Shown here in pieces: positions 1 through 7,507 of a stretch of DNA of 47,668 bases. Origin of the DNA: an uncultured Gammaproteobacteria bacterium (GTDB lineage: Bacteria > Pseudomonadota > Gammaproteobacteria > HK1). The notes under the pieces are model-generated. The model searched no databases. It had not been told where the DNA came from and saw nothing but the letters and a program-made list of their open reading frames with translations. Made by a program: the position numbers and the translations under genes. The DNA is taken from NCBI GenBank assembly GCA_947258715.1, contig CAMYJH010000005.1, positions 195,405 to 243,072 on the forward strand, written 5' to 3'. Numbering within the stretch: position 1 is the first letter of the stretch; every line of letters begins with the position of its first letter.

Positions 1-112
1 GACTCTGATGCTTGATTGGATGACTAGAACCTATCTCAAAATGCTGCGCTTGCCGATACGGCGTTAAAAACAGGCTCAAAATGCTCATTTACTGGCGTGA
101 GAGGTTTAAGGG
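1..112. other. Left edge, no gene recognised
   Basis: No reading frame with a recognisable product is seen. The stretch carries two imperfect copies of CTCAAAATGCT (about 36 and 75) and ends in a family B repeat core at 103-129. Confidence 0.4.
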
Positions 113-129
113 CTATGGCCCCTTTTCCC
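103..129. repeat. Family B repeat, half copy
   Basis: The sequence contains GGGCTATGGCCCCTTTTCCC, a variant of the GGGCTACGACCCCTTTTCC core seen in fuller form near 9131, 14988 and 20289. It overlaps the 3' end of the adjacent minus-strand gene and provides that gene's last codons and stop. Confidence 0.6.
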
Positions 130-376
130 GCTCTTCCCGGACAAGTTCAAGTTCCTCGGCCCAGAAATCACTGAGCCATTGGATTGTGCCGTCCGAAGCA
201 CAACGTTCTACGACATACTTGTTCGGTAAACCGTTTGCGGTTAGTACCTCCACAAGAGTACCAGTCTCGCCGACGCACGGTGCACGGACATTCAATCGCC
301 AGGAGTCATAGTCTTCGGCCGGCTGAGTGAGCTGCCGTATGCGCACAATCGCGTAAGGCTTGAGTTCCTTTTCCAT
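113..376 (-). CDS. Small hypothetical protein (cassette-like gene)
   Basis: An 87-residue soluble protein with no signal peptide or membrane segment. Its middle (VGETGTLVEVL, then PNKYVVE and a final WLSDFWAEELELV) resembles small bacterial proteins of the DUF4926 type, which often occur in integron cassettes or next to toxin/immunity genes. That assignment is from memory and uncertain. The ATG lies two bases after GTTAGGC on the minus strand, the place where a cassette gene starts after an attC right end. The last residues (EKGP) and the stop codon are encoded by a family B repeat, so the natural C-terminus may be altered. Function is unknown. Confidence 0.6.
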   Translation of the reverse strand: MEKELKPYAIVRIRQLTQPAEDYDSWRLNVRAPCVGETGTLVEVLTANGLPNKYVVERCASDGTIQWLSDFWAEELELVREEREKGP

Positions 377-378
377 AG

Positions 379-444
379 GCCTAACGCGAAGGCGATCAGC
401 GGCGCCGCGAAGCGGCGCCCATCAGATGAATTGCGTTCTTAGGC
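379..444 (-). other. attC-like recombination site
   Basis: On the minus strand the site ends in GCGTTAGGC, matching the GTTRRRY right core. It has the central GCCGCTTCGCGGC hairpin typical of integron attC (59-base element) sites. The left core reads GCCTAAGAACGC, the complement of the right end interrupted by three extra bases. Length is 66 bp and it lies exactly between two same-strand small genes. Confidence 0.65.
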
Positions 445-448
445 GATC

Positions 449-793
449 TCACCAGAACTTCCACCACGGTTTCCTCTCTTCGGCCAAGGACTCCTCCTGC
501 CAACCACCATCCTCCGACCGCGTCCATCGCTTTTCGACGCCTTCCAGGCGGATCTCAGTGCCCGGCGCATGATCCAGAAACTCAACCAACTCGGGCGCGA
601 ACCAGAACGCCTCGTCACGTTCTTCGAAGTGGACGTTGATCGCGTAGTCATTGGACGGTGACCCGATCACTTGGACGCCGGTGACAGAGGGGGTGGTCTC
701 GCCATAGACTTGGCCCTCAAGCCCGGCCACGCCGGCCACCTCCGTTTCCTTCGTCGCCCGAATGCGGACGTTGTCGCCAAATGAGATGCTCAA
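449..793 (-). CDS. Hypothetical protein (cassette-like gene)
   Basis: A soluble protein of about 114 residues, rich in acidic and aromatic residues, ending in WWKFW. The N-terminal part (GDNVRIRAT, then GLEGQVYGETTPS) suggests a small beta-barrel fold such as those that bind nucleic acid or serve as immunity proteins, but no family is recognised. An upstream ATG at 826 would place the first 11 codons inside the attC site at 800-883. The TTG at 793, just after GTTAGGC, is therefore preferred, although no clear ribosome binding site precedes either. It sits between two attC-like sites and reads the same way as its neighbours. Confidence 0.6.
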   Translation of the reverse strand: MSISFGDNVRIRATKETEVAGVAGLEGQVYGETTPSVTGVQVIGSPSNDYAINVHFEERDEAFWFAPELVEFLDHAPGTEIRLEGVEKRWTRSEDGGWQEESLAEERKPWWKFW

Positions 794-799
794 CTGTTC

Positions 800-883
800 G
801 CCTAACCGTTGAGGTAAGTTGCGCATGAAGCGTGGCGTGAAAGGAGTGACGCAGGATGCGTCAACTTGACCGATTCGTTAGAC
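800..883 (-). other. attC-like recombination site
   Basis: Minus strand: left core GTCTAAC (883-877), then CAAGTTG, an 84-bp span with the complementary CAACTTAC, and right core GTTAGGC (806-800). The order R''-L''-L'-R' with imperfect inverted repeats is the attC architecture. It separates two unrelated small genes of the same strand. Confidence 0.75.
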
Positions 884-898
884 GATTTCAACATTGAG

Positions 899-1261
899 CT
901 AGGGAACGATTGATAAACGCACACTACATTTTTCATCTTCAGCCTCAACAACCTTTTTTAAGCAGTCCTCTAGCTCCTCTAGTAACTCTTCGCTTCTCTC
1001 GATATTTGATTCGCCACTCTTGATTTTAATAATGAGTGCTTCCAGAGTCGGCAAAATTTCCGATGGTTTCGAATAATTGGGTTCTGTATCTGGACCATTA
1101 AACTCTTCTTTAAGGATGGAATAATCAAAAAACTCAGGAAGACTCTTTACTCCGAGTTCTTTTGATAGCCGTTTTAATGACTTCTCTTCTCGTAGGATCA
1201 GGGAATGATCCCGGTCATCTTCTTCCTGACCTTCCCTTAATACCCAAATAGTATCAGTCAC
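899..1261 (-). CDS. Hypothetical protein, AT-rich cassette-like gene
   Basis: A 120-residue acidic, probably helical protein with a Glu/Leu-rich C-terminal half (ERSEELLEELEDCLKKVVE) that could form a coiled coil. No family is recognised. The GTG start at 1261 is chosen because AAAGGAGAAAGGAA stands immediately upstream, a good ribosome binding site, itself just after GTTAGGC. Base composition is visibly more AT-rich than the genes on either side, which fits independent acquisition as a mobile cassette. It shares orientation with the rest of the array. Confidence 0.65.
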   Translation of the reverse strand: MTDTIWVLREGQEEDDRDHSLILREEKSLKRLSKELGVKSLPEFFDYSILKEEFNGPDTEPNYSKPSEILPTLEALIIKIKSGESNIERSEELLEELEDCLKKVVEAEDEKCSVRLSIVP

Positions 1262-1277
1262 TTCCTTTCTCCTTTTC

Positions 1278-1295
1278 GCCTAACTTAGATTAGGC
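1278..1295. other. Collapsed attC remnant (18-bp palindrome)
   Basis: GCCTAACTTAGATTAGGC is an almost perfect palindrome consisting of the two outer cores of an attC site with no central region. It is in the position where a full attC would separate the flanking genes, so it looks like an internally deleted site. Confidence 0.5.
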
Positions 1296-1300
1296 GGCGG

Positions 1301-1639
1301 TCACAGCGCACCGATCGTCCTCAGGTCTGCCTCCAGTTCCGGGCTGTTGGGCGGGTATCCCCAGTACCAGAAACACTCTGGAGGGTAGGAACCATGAATA
1401 CAACATTTGGTCGGCCGCAAGATCTCTCGCAAACGAGAATCTGCTAGCTCGACGCGCTGCCACAGTTCTCGGGCGCCGGGCTCGCTACGCTCGTCTTCAA
1501 GTCGCTGTCGGCAGGATATGTCGTTTGCGTACTCATAAATAGACATGTCGTACCCATCGGTTAGCGACGAAACAAGCCCCTCGTAAGCGATCACAAAACG
1601 CTCGTGCTTCGAGACTTCTCGGCGAATGAAATCGCTCAT
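1301..1639 (-). CDS. Hypothetical protein (cassette-like gene)
   Basis: A 112-residue soluble protein with an N-terminal half rich in charged residues and a C-terminal CCIHGSYPPECFWYWGYPP segment containing three cysteines and many aromatic residues. The cysteine spacing could support metal binding or a disulfide, but no known motif is matched. The ATG at 1639 follows the right core of the attC-like site at 1650-1710 by about ten bases. Function unknown; assigned as a gene from frame length, position and conservation of spacing within the array. Confidence 0.6.
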   Translation of the reverse strand: MSDFIRREVSKHERFVIAYEGLVSSLTDGYDMSIYEYANDISCRQRLEDERSEPGARELWQRVELADSRLREILRPTKCCIHGSYPPECFWYWGYPPNSPELEADLRTIGAL

Positions 1640-1649
1640 CGCAGGTATG

Positions 1650-1710
1650 GTCTACCGTTTTGGTAAGCGGCCGGCCGCTTGCGGACGGTCCGCTCCGCCT
1701 GCAGTTAGAC
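1650..1710 (-). other. attC-like recombination site
   Basis: Minus strand: left core GTCTAAC at 1710-1704, internal palindromes GCGGACCGTCCGC and AAGCGGCCGGCCGCTT, and right core GGTAGAC (one base off GTTAGAC) ending at 1650. Length is 61 bp. The ankyrin gene upstream ends inside it, as cassette genes often do. Confidence 0.65.
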
Positions 1711-2119
1711 GATCAAATCGAAGTGCCAACATCGTGCTATATCCCGCGGCCACATCGCGGGCAGTTTGACCTTTGACATCTTGCATAGTCGCATCCGCAC
1801 CGAGAGATAGCAGCGCGCGTGTGGTTGGGAAATCGACTTTATCTGAACCATCGCCTGACTGGACCACCGAATCTATGTCAATGTCCACGGCCAAATGCAA
1901 CGGCGTCCAGCCCTGGTGATCTTTTGCATTTAGATCAGCGCCTGAGTTTACAAGAGCCTGAATCAACCCAATGTTTTGGTGCTCTGTAGCGACATGGAGA
2001 AGTGTCCAACCTGACTTTGGATCACCCGCGTTCAAGTCGCCGCCCGATGCCACGAACTCCTGGAGCTCCGCGGTGCCGCTGGTCTCATTAATTTGTTTCC
2101 ACAACTCGTCGAATGTCAT
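1652..2119 (-). CDS. Ankyrin-repeat protein
   Basis: A 155-residue protein with two or three ankyrin repeats: GWTLLHVATEHQNIGLIQAL, then NSGADLNAKDHQGWTPLHLAV, then LLSLGADATMQDVKGQTARDVA. Ankyrin repeats mediate protein-protein contacts; the partner is unknown. There is no signal peptide, so it is probably cytoplasmic. ATG 2119 is preferred over a GTG at 2155, because the upstream 12 codons run through a partial attC core. The last codons (GRLPKR) are encoded within the attC-like site at 1650-1710. It is part of the same-strand small-gene array. Confidence 0.75.
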   Translation of the reverse strand: MTFDELWKQINETSGTAELQEFVASGGDLNAGDPKSGWTLLHVATEHQNIGLIQALVNSGADLNAKDHQGWTPLHLAVDIDIDSVVQSGDGSDKVDFPTTRALLSLGADATMQDVKGQTARDVAAGYSTMLALRFDRLTAGGADRPQAAGRLPKR

Positions 2120-2123
2120 TGGC

Positions 2124-2144
2124 GTCGAACTTCTCAAGTTAGGC
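2124..2144. other. Partial attC-like core
   Basis: Plus strand GTCGAACTTCTCAAGTTAGGC holds the perfect small hairpin AACTT-CTC-AAGTT and a canonical GTTAGGC core. It lies between two same-strand small genes where an attC would be expected. Like the 1278-1295 palindrome, it lacks the central part of an attC. Confidence 0.4.
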
Positions 2145-2168
2145 GTGCGGTGCACAATTCACCCAGCA

Positions 2169-2552
2169 CTAGCCCGTCTTGTTTCGCAGACCGGCAACTG
2201 AAGCCACAAGTAACGCAACTGAAAGAATGATCCCAACTGTAACTGCTGGAAACACGAGGCTTGCCGTCTCTGAAAAATACTTGTGAGGACCAAAGGTTAT
2301 GAAGTTGAGTACGACAATCACGATTGCAACCATGAACCCTATTCGGTGTCCCCACCAACAATAAATAGCACCCACCGCAGAGAGGGCAATATTCGCACCG
2401 ATAAATGGACCTGCGCCACCCAGAGGCCCAAGAACGGCGGGCGGATGAGGCTCAACGCCGGCCAAAAGCGAAGCCAGCATGACCAGATTAAGGAGGATTA
2501 GCCCAATCAGGCAGGCAACTGTCGTTTGAACGAACCACGGCCGCGTGTCCAT
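2169..2552 (-). CDS. Small four-helix membrane protein, hypothetical
   Basis: A 127-residue protein with four predicted membrane segments: about residues 10-30 (TTVACLIGLILLNLVMLASL), 45-65, 68-88 (IGFMVAIVIVVLNFITF) and 98-120 (VFPAVTVGIILSVALLVAS). No enzymatic motif is visible. Small membrane proteins of this size are common in integron cassettes. The ATG at 2552 begins MDTRPWF. It is the first recognisable gene of the minus-strand array, and no integrase gene lies upstream of it in the window. Function unknown. Confidence 0.6.
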   Translation of the reverse strand: MDTRPWFVQTTVACLIGLILLNLVMLASLLAGVEPHPPAVLGPLGGAGPFIGANIALSAVGAIYCWWGHRIGFMVAIVIVVLNFITFGPHKYFSETASLVFPAVTVGIILSVALLVASVAGLRNKTG

Positions 2553-2601
2553 CGCGCACCTCTTCTATCTGCACGCCCAAGTAGTATTAGGACGCCTAAA
2601 A

Positions 2602-2619
2602 GACGGATTGCAATCCGTC
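2602..2619. repeat. Perfect 18-bp palindrome
   Basis: GACGGATTG is followed directly by CAATCCGTC. It could form a hairpin or cruciform and sits just outside the first cassette-like gene. Role unknown. Confidence 0.7.
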
Positions 2620-2820
2620 GTTCCGGCGCCGTTGCCTAAAATGTGCTCTCGGTATCAATAACATAGTAGAAGTTAGTCCGACTTCGGGACGATTGCTGTT
2701 GCGACTTTAAAGAAGGATGAATCTCATGGAGGCGAATTGTGACGCGGCGCTAGTAAAAGGCGCCATAGACGAATTACCTGGAATTACGGCGACGCGCTTA
2801 TTTTAATGGCTACGGGGGCC

Positions 2821-2871
2821 ATAAATAAGTGCGTCCCCTTTCCCTCCGCTTTTCCTCCGTCCCCTTTTCCA
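2821..2871. repeat. Family C repeat copy
   Basis: Contains AAATAAGTGCGTCCCCTTT followed by a second CGTCCCCTTTTCC. The same core recurs at 12185-12243 (opposite strand), 14268-14291 and 21184-21207. Confidence 0.6.
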
Positions 2872-3252
2872 GTGCCATTTCCGATTCCTGACCCGATTTT
2901 CCCCATTAAATATTGAAGCCTTGGGCCCTTTTTTGACGCCGCATGCCGGGAATCTGACGCGGCCGGGCGCAGGGTGAGTTTATTGGGAAATGCGGTCGGG
3001 ACGCTGTGTATCGGGCGTCCTCTAAGTAATTGGGCCCCAGGCCTTTCCCGATTTTCGGGCGAAACCCAAGACTCGACGCCGACTCGGCGTCAACGCCATT
3101 GTTCGGAGCCGGTGCGAGGCCGATGGCGCTTAACGTCGCGTGAAACCGACCGTCCATCGGGGAAATCGCTAGAATATGACGGGACCAGCGGATAGAATCG
3201 ACCGGCACCGTTGGGAAGAATAACTATTTGACCAGTCAAGCATTGAATCGGT

Positions 3253-3262
3253 AAGGAGGAGG
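3253..3262 (+). promoter_or_regulatory. Strong ribosome binding site of gltI
   Basis: AAGGAGGAGG lies four bases before the ATG at 3266, an extended Shine-Dalgarno match consistent with high expression of a periplasmic binding protein. Confidence 0.75.
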
Positions 3263-3265
3263 AAA

Positions 3266-4168
3266 ATGATTAGAACTACAAGAACAATTGGGACTGCAGT
3301 TGTCGCTGCGGCGATGTTCGCTGCCTTCAGCTTCACCAACGCGTCTGCTCAAGACGTCGGCAGCTCGCCGGTGCTGAAGCGTATCCAGGAACGTGGACAA
3401 GTCAATATGGGGCATCGAGAGGCGTCGGTTCCGTTCTCATATATGAATGAGGAAGGGAAACCTCAGGGCTACTCCGTCGACATCTGCCATCGAATCATCG
3501 ACGAAGTGAAAAAGGTCGTCGGTAATCCCGACCTGAAGATCAACTATGTCCCGGTGACGTCGCAGACGCGAATTGCGCTGATGGCCAATGGCACCATCGA
3601 TCTCGAATGCGGATCGACAACGAATAACCTGACGCGTCAGAAGCAGGTCGATTATCTGCCGGTGACCTTTATCACCGGCACCAAGCTTGCGTCAAAAAAG
3701 GGATCCGGTATCACCGAGATCGAAGATCTTGAGGGCAAAACCGTTGCATTATCTCTCGGCACGACCAACGAAAAGGCCGTCAAGCGAGTCGCCGAGTCGA
3801 AGGGCATCAATCTCAAGACCATCATGGTGAAGGATCATCCGCAAGCTTGGCTGGCAGTGGAGTCTGGTCGGGCCGATGCGTATGCGAGTGACCACGTGCT
3901 GCTGTACGGCCTGATCTCGAAATCCAAGAATCCGGGGCAGTATCAGGTCACCGGACGCTTTTTGAGCTACGACCCCTACGGCATCATGGTTCCGCGAAAC
4001 GACTCGACCTACCGTCGACTCGGCACCATCGTCCTTGCCGACATGATGAGGGCCGGCGAGCTGGAGGCGCTCTACAACAAGTGGTTCAACCCCGGACCGA
4101 CGAACATCCAGATGCCCATGAGCGATACGCTCAAGACGGCATTTGAGGTCCAGGCGCTACCTCACTGA
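3266..4168 (+). CDS. gltI: Amino-acid ABC transporter substrate-binding protein (glutamate/aspartate type)
   Basis: Periplasmic binding protein of the SBP_bac_3 family, 300 residues, normal for GltI. An N-terminal Sec signal peptide ends near ASAQ (residue 29). The mature part has the two-lobe pattern: PFSYMNEEGKPQGYSVDICHRI near 56-77, the DLECGSTTNN segment of acidic amino-acid binders near 112, and GRADAYASD in the second lobe. It captures glutamate/aspartate-type substrates and delivers them to the permease encoded downstream. A strong ribosome binding site and a hairpin after the stop suggest it is made in excess over the membrane subunits. The exact substrate is inferred from family resemblance. 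Confidence 0.93.
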   Translation: MIRTTRTIGTAVVAAAMFAAFSFTNASAQDVGSSPVLKRIQERGQVNMGHREASVPFSYMNEEGKPQGYSVDICHRIIDEVKKVVGNPDLKINYVPVTSQTRIALMANGTIDLECGSTTNNLTRQKQVDYLPVTFITGTKLASKKGSGITEIEDLEGKTVALSLGTTNEKAVKRVAESKGINLKTIMVKDHPQAWLAVESGRADAYASDHVLLYGLISKSKNPGQYQVTGRFLSYDPYGIMVPRNDSTYRRLGTIVLADMMRAGELEALYNKWFNPGPTNIQMPMSDTLKTAFEVQALPH

Positions 4169-4189
4169 CGGATCCTTGAAACTCAGCAG

Positions 4190-4215
4190 CGGGCCGAGGT
4201 TAACACCTCGGCCCG
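4190..4215 (+). terminator. Hairpin between gltI and gltJ (attenuator-like)
   Basis: A perfect 11-bp stem CGGGCCGAGGT / ACCTCGGCCCG with a TAAC loop. It lacks a long T run, so it is more likely a partial terminator or 3' mRNA-stabilising structure that keeps the binding protein in excess of the permease. Confidence 0.75.
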
Positions 4216-4254
4216 TTACTGCCTGTCGCACTTGAAGCCCGTTGTGAGGCCCCG

Positions 4255-4977
4255 GTGAACTACAACTGGAACTGGGGGGTCCTGTTAGAGGAGCCCTACT
4301 TCGGCTGGATCATCTCCGGCTTCGGCTGGACAATCGCCGTTTCCATCGCCGCGTGGGTCATCGCATTCAGTCTCGGATCGGTGGTCGGCATCATGCGGAC
4401 CACCAGCATCAAAAGCCTCCGCGCCATCGGCACCTGCTACGTGGAGCTTTTTCGTAACATCCCGCTGCTGGTGCAGATGTTTCTATGGTACTTCGTTTTT
4501 CCGGAGCTGCTGCCGCAAGACGCCGGCATGTGGGTCAAGCGCGAGCTCCCTTTGCCCGAATACTCGACCGCTGTCGTGTGTCTTGGGTTGTATACGGCGT
4601 CCCGGGTCGGCGAGCAGGTCAGGGCGGGCATCGAATCTATCGGCAGCGGGCAGCGCAGCGCGGCGCTCGCAATGGGGCTCACCGAGCCCCAGGTTTATCG
4701 CTACGTGCTGTTGCCGGTGGGCTACCGAATCATCATCCCGCCGCTGACCAGCGAATTCCTGACCATTTTCAAAAACTCGTCCCTGGCGCTCACCATCGGC
4801 GTCTTGGAGCTCACGGCGCAAACGCGCCAGATCGAGGAGTACACCTTCCAGGGCTTCGAGGCCTTTACCACCGCGACAGTGCTCTATATCTGCGTCACCT
4901 TTTGCGTAATGGGCATCATGCGGGTTACCGAATCGAAGGTCACCATTCCCGGCATGATTTCACTGGGAGCGAAGTAA
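4255..4977 (+). CDS. gltJ: Amino-acid ABC transporter permease (GltJ type)
   Basis: Inner-membrane permease of the HisM/GltJ group, 240 residues. Membrane helices are at about 20-45, 60-90, 95-120, 160-190 and 205-228. The cytoplasmic coupling loop is SAALAMGLTEPQVYRYVLLP (about 132-152), which contacts the ATPase. FRNIPLLVQMF near 62 is a family hallmark. GTG is the start codon. The stop is followed immediately by the GTG of the next permease gene, so the two are translationally coupled. It forms a heterodimer with GltK. Confidence 0.92.
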   Translation: MNYNWNWGVLLEEPYFGWIISGFGWTIAVSIAAWVIAFSLGSVVGIMRTTSIKSLRAIGTCYVELFRNIPLLVQMFLWYFVFPELLPQDAGMWVKRELPLPEYSTAVVCLGLYTASRVGEQVRAGIESIGSGQRSAALAMGLTEPQVYRYVLLPVGYRIIIPPLTSEFLTIFKNSSLALTIGVLELTAQTRQIEEYTFQGFEAFTTATVLYICVTFCVMGIMRVTESKVTIPGMISLGAK

Positions 4978-5637
4978 GTGTTCGCTGAATTCGACTGGAA
5001 AGTCGTCATCGACAGCCTGCCGCATCTGTGGCGGGGGATGCAGATCACTTTGATGCTGACGGTCCTGGCGATTCTCGGCGGCATCGTCATCGGCACCGTG
5101 CTCGCGCTTTTGCGGCTGTCCCGGTTCACGCCTCTGTCCTTCGCTGCCGGCAGCTACGTCAACTTTTTCCGCTCGATGCCGCTCATTCTGGTGATATTCT
5201 GGTTTTACTTCCTGGTGCCGATCATCGTCGGCCGTCCCGTGGGCGGCTTCTATTCCGTGCTGATCGCGTTTGTGCTGTTCGAAGCGGCCTATTACTGTGA
5301 GATCATCCGCGCCGGCATCCAAAGCGTGCGACAGGGCCAGGTGTACGCGGGCCAGGCCCTCGGGCTGACCTACCGCCAGAACATGCGATACGTGGTCCTG
5401 CCGCAGGCGTTCCGCAACATGGTGCCAATCCTTCTGACGCAGGCGATCATCCTGTTCCAGGATACCTCGCTCGTATACGTCGTCGGGGTAAAGGACTTCC
5501 TCGTCAGCGCCGATCTGGTCGCCAATCGTGAGAACCGCCTTATCGAGATGTTTACCGTGGTCGCCAGCGTGTATTTCGTCCTCTGCCTGGCGGGCTCGAT
5601 GTTCGTCAAGAAACTACAAAGGAAGTACGCGCTGTGA
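4978..5637 (+). CDS. gltK: Amino-acid ABC transporter permease (GltK type)
   Basis: Second permease subunit, 219 residues, with about five membrane helices. FFRSMPLILVIFWFYF (near 62-78) and the coupling loop GQALGLTYRQNMRYVVLPQ (about 124-143) identify the family. The GTG start abuts the stop of gltJ, and the 3' end overlaps the start of gltL by four bases (GTGA). It is expected to pair with GltJ to form the channel. Confidence 0.92.
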   Translation: MFAEFDWKVVIDSLPHLWRGMQITLMLTVLAILGGIVIGTVLALLRLSRFTPLSFAAGSYVNFFRSMPLILVIFWFYFLVPIIVGRPVGGFYSVLIAFVLFEAAYYCEIIRAGIQSVRQGQVYAGQALGLTYRQNMRYVVLPQAFRNMVPILLTQAIILFQDTSLVYVVGVKDFLVSADLVANRENRLIEMFTVVASVYFVLCLAGSMFVKKLQRKYAL

Positions 5638-6362
5638 TTGAGCTAAAACGGGTCAGCAAGTGGTATGACGAATTCCAGGTGCTTGACGACTGTTCGACGC
5701 AGGTATCCAAAGGGGAGGTGGTGGTCGTCTGCGGACCCTCCGGATCCGGCAAGTCTACGCTGATCAAGTGCGTCAACGGCCTGGAGCCGTTTCAGAAAGG
5801 CGTCATCACCGTCAACGGCACGTCGGTGGGCGACAAGTCGACCAATCTGCCAAAGCTTAGGTCCCACATCGGGATGGTGTTCCAGAACTTCGAGCTCTTT
5901 CCGCACATCACGGTCATCGACAACATCAAGCTCGCGCAGCTAAAGGTCCTGGGCCGAGAAGAAGACGAGGCTACGGAGAAGGCCCGGTCTCTTCTCCAGC
6001 GTGTTGACCTTTCCGATCAGGCAGACAAGTTTCCGGCGCAGCTCTCGGGCGGGCAGCAGCAGCGGGTCGCTATTGCCCGGGCGCTGGCGATGGACCCCAT
6101 TGCGATGTTGTTTGACGAGCCGACCTCCGCTCTCGATCCGGAAATGATCAACGAGGTGCTGGATGTCATGGTTGAGCTTGCGAAAGAAGGCATGACCATG
6201 ATGGTGGTCACCCACGAGATGGGCTTCGCCCGAAAGGTGGCGCACCGCGTGATCTTCATGGACGAAGGCAGGATCGAGGAGGACTGCACCAAGGATGAGT
6301 TCTTCAACGAGCGCCGCGGAGAGCGGGCGCAGACGTTTCTATCCAAGATACTCCATCACTGA
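5634..6362 (+). CDS. gltL: Amino-acid ABC transporter ATP-binding protein (GltL type)
   Basis: ATPase subunit, 242 residues. Walker A is GPSGSGKSTLIK (near 34-45), the Q-loop is FQNFELFPH, the ABC signature is LSGGQQQRVAIARAL (near 134-148), Walker B is MLFDEPTSALDPE and the switch histidine is in VTHEM. All catalytic residues are intact. It powers uptake by the GltJK permease. The start is GTG overlapping the gltK stop. A strong hairpin at 6475-6501 probably ends the operon. Confidence 0.95.
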   Translation: MIELKRVSKWYDEFQVLDDCSTQVSKGEVVVVCGPSGSGKSTLIKCVNGLEPFQKGVITVNGTSVGDKSTNLPKLRSHIGMVFQNFELFPHITVIDNIKLAQLKVLGREEDEATEKARSLLQRVDLSDQADKFPAQLSGGQQQRVAIARALAMDPIAMLFDEPTSALDPEMINEVLDVMVELAKEGMTMMVVTHEMGFARKVAHRVIFMDEGRIEEDCTKDEFFNERRGERAQTFLSKILHH

Positions 6363-6474
6363 GCGTAAAGCAGCGATAACAAGCAACGGCCGTGACGTAT
6401 CGGCCGAGGGTCTCTTATCAGCACTCGCCTACCCGATCCGATTCGGGTTTCCTGATAGTCAATTAGTCAACTGC

Positions 6475-6501
6475 GGGGCCGGCCCAGGTGGGACCGGCCC
6501 C
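6475..6501. terminator. Hairpin downstream of gltIJKL
   Basis: GGGGCCGGCCC and GGGACCGGCCCC form a GC-rich stem with one bulge around an AGGT loop. It lies between the convergent gltL and the minus-strand spondin gene and could end both transcripts, though there is no T run. Confidence 0.6.
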
Positions 6502-6529
6502 GGCAGCTCTCTACTACATCCTGGTGAGG

Positions 6530-7219
6530 TCACTCTGCGGAGAGACGTGTCACCTTGATTTCGGCGACAGGATTTCTCCAATCGTGCATCGACGGAACCA
6601 GATCGCCGGTCCCGTGAATGCCGGCGTGGATGTGGACGTAACCTTCGGCGCCTTGCGTCACGCGGACTTCCGCATTGCCGCAGGGCGGGCCGGGGATGTC
6701 ACTGCAATTCTCGGTGTTTGCCTCGCTTCCGGCGTCATATGCTGGTGAGCGGTATGTGCGCGTTCCGTGAGCTGGAGCGCGCGCGCCGCGCACGGCGAAA
6801 AACGCATCGTTGGTGGTTACGAGCATGCCCGCCATGCTGAGATGGCGATAACGTCCCATGATATCCACGATGACTGACGCAGACTCGCCCGGCATGATGG
6901 GCCCGGCCGCGCCGAACAGCGTCTGGATATCCAGAACATCGGGATCGTTAGAAAGAGAGGAAATCAAGGGATCGAGAATTGCGTCTTCGGCCACGGCGGC
7001 CAGCTCGGCGCTCGCCGGAGCTCCTAACTGAAAGAGCGGTTCAAATCTCGCCCTATGACTGGCAACGACCACCGGCGAGATGATCTGGCCCCGGGTAACA
7101 TTGGTTACGGTCACTTGCACCCGGTAACCCTCATCGGCCAGCGCTGTGCCGGATTCCAGTAATACCGTGGAACCGAACAAGGCGAAACTGAGAATTGAAA
7201 GTACTGCAGCTCTTGGCAT
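6530..7219 (-). CDS. Secreted spondin-domain protein
   Basis: A 229-residue exported protein. The signal peptide is about 1-28 (hydrophobic AVLSILSFALFGSTVLL, cut near ALA). The mature part matches the bacterial spondin_N domain: YRVQVTVTNVTRGQIISPVVV (start cited only in part here), SMAGMLVTTNDAFFA near 130, AYDAGSEANTE near 160, IPGPPCG, and the C-terminal HIHAGIHG and DWRNPVAEIKV. Bacterial members are secreted and of unknown role; the domain is a calcium-binding beta-sandwich in eukaryotes. It stands alone, convergent to gltL. Confidence 0.85.
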   Translation of the reverse strand: MPRAAVLSILSFALFGSTVLLESGTALADEGYRVQVTVTNVTRGQIISPVVVASHRARFEPLFQLGAPASAELAAVAEDAILDPLISSLSNDPDVLDIQTLFGAAGPIMPGESASVIVDIMGRYRHLSMAGMLVTTNDAFFAVRGARAPAHGTRTYRSPAYDAGSEANTENCSDIPGPPCGNAEVRVTQGAEGYVHIHAGIHGTGDLVPSMHDWRNPVAEIKVTRLSAE

Positions 7220-7507
7220 GGAAAGAATCTCCCTGAAGTGTGATTGAAGGAAGGGAGAATCTACTGCCGCCAGATCATGCTCCGCTCAAGAAACGATCAC
7301 GATTTCGTCACGCTCGAGAAAATTCAAGGAATTCGAGTAGATAGATTTGTCGGACAGGATTTATGCGGCCGCCATTCGGATCGATAGGGTCAGACTCGAT
7401 CGATTTTTTCTCTGCAGATCACGGTCTCTTTATGACGAACCAACCGAGTCCGACCTCGTTGATCTGCTTAAACCCGGTCTAATAGGATGTGCCTCGTGAA
7501 TTTAGAC
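7220..7507. other. Intergenic region with partial family B sequence
   Basis: No gene. At 7500-7520 TTTAGACTCAGTTTAAGGGC matches one arm of the family B palindrome; it overlaps the stop codon of the Sel1-repeat gene. Confidence 0.5.

Larger units (their letters stand above)
2553..3265. other. Intergenic region with palindrome and family C repeat
   Basis: No credible gene. A perfect 18-bp palindrome GACGGATTGCAATCCGTC stands at 2602-2619, flanked by two TTTTAGGC-like motifs (minus strand) that may be worn attC cores. A family C repeat lies at 2821-2871. The long frame at 2906-3208 has no recognisable product. The right end carries the gltI ribosome binding site. Confidence 0.5.

Noticed and set aside
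2906..3208. 100-codon minus-strand frame before gltI
   Set aside because: No ribosome binding site, no recognisable segments; lies in the leader region of gltI.
2553..3265. Integron integrase or attI next to the cassette cluster
   Set aside because: No tyrosine recombinase sequence is visible on either strand here; the only integrase piece in the window (30483) is phage-type and far away.
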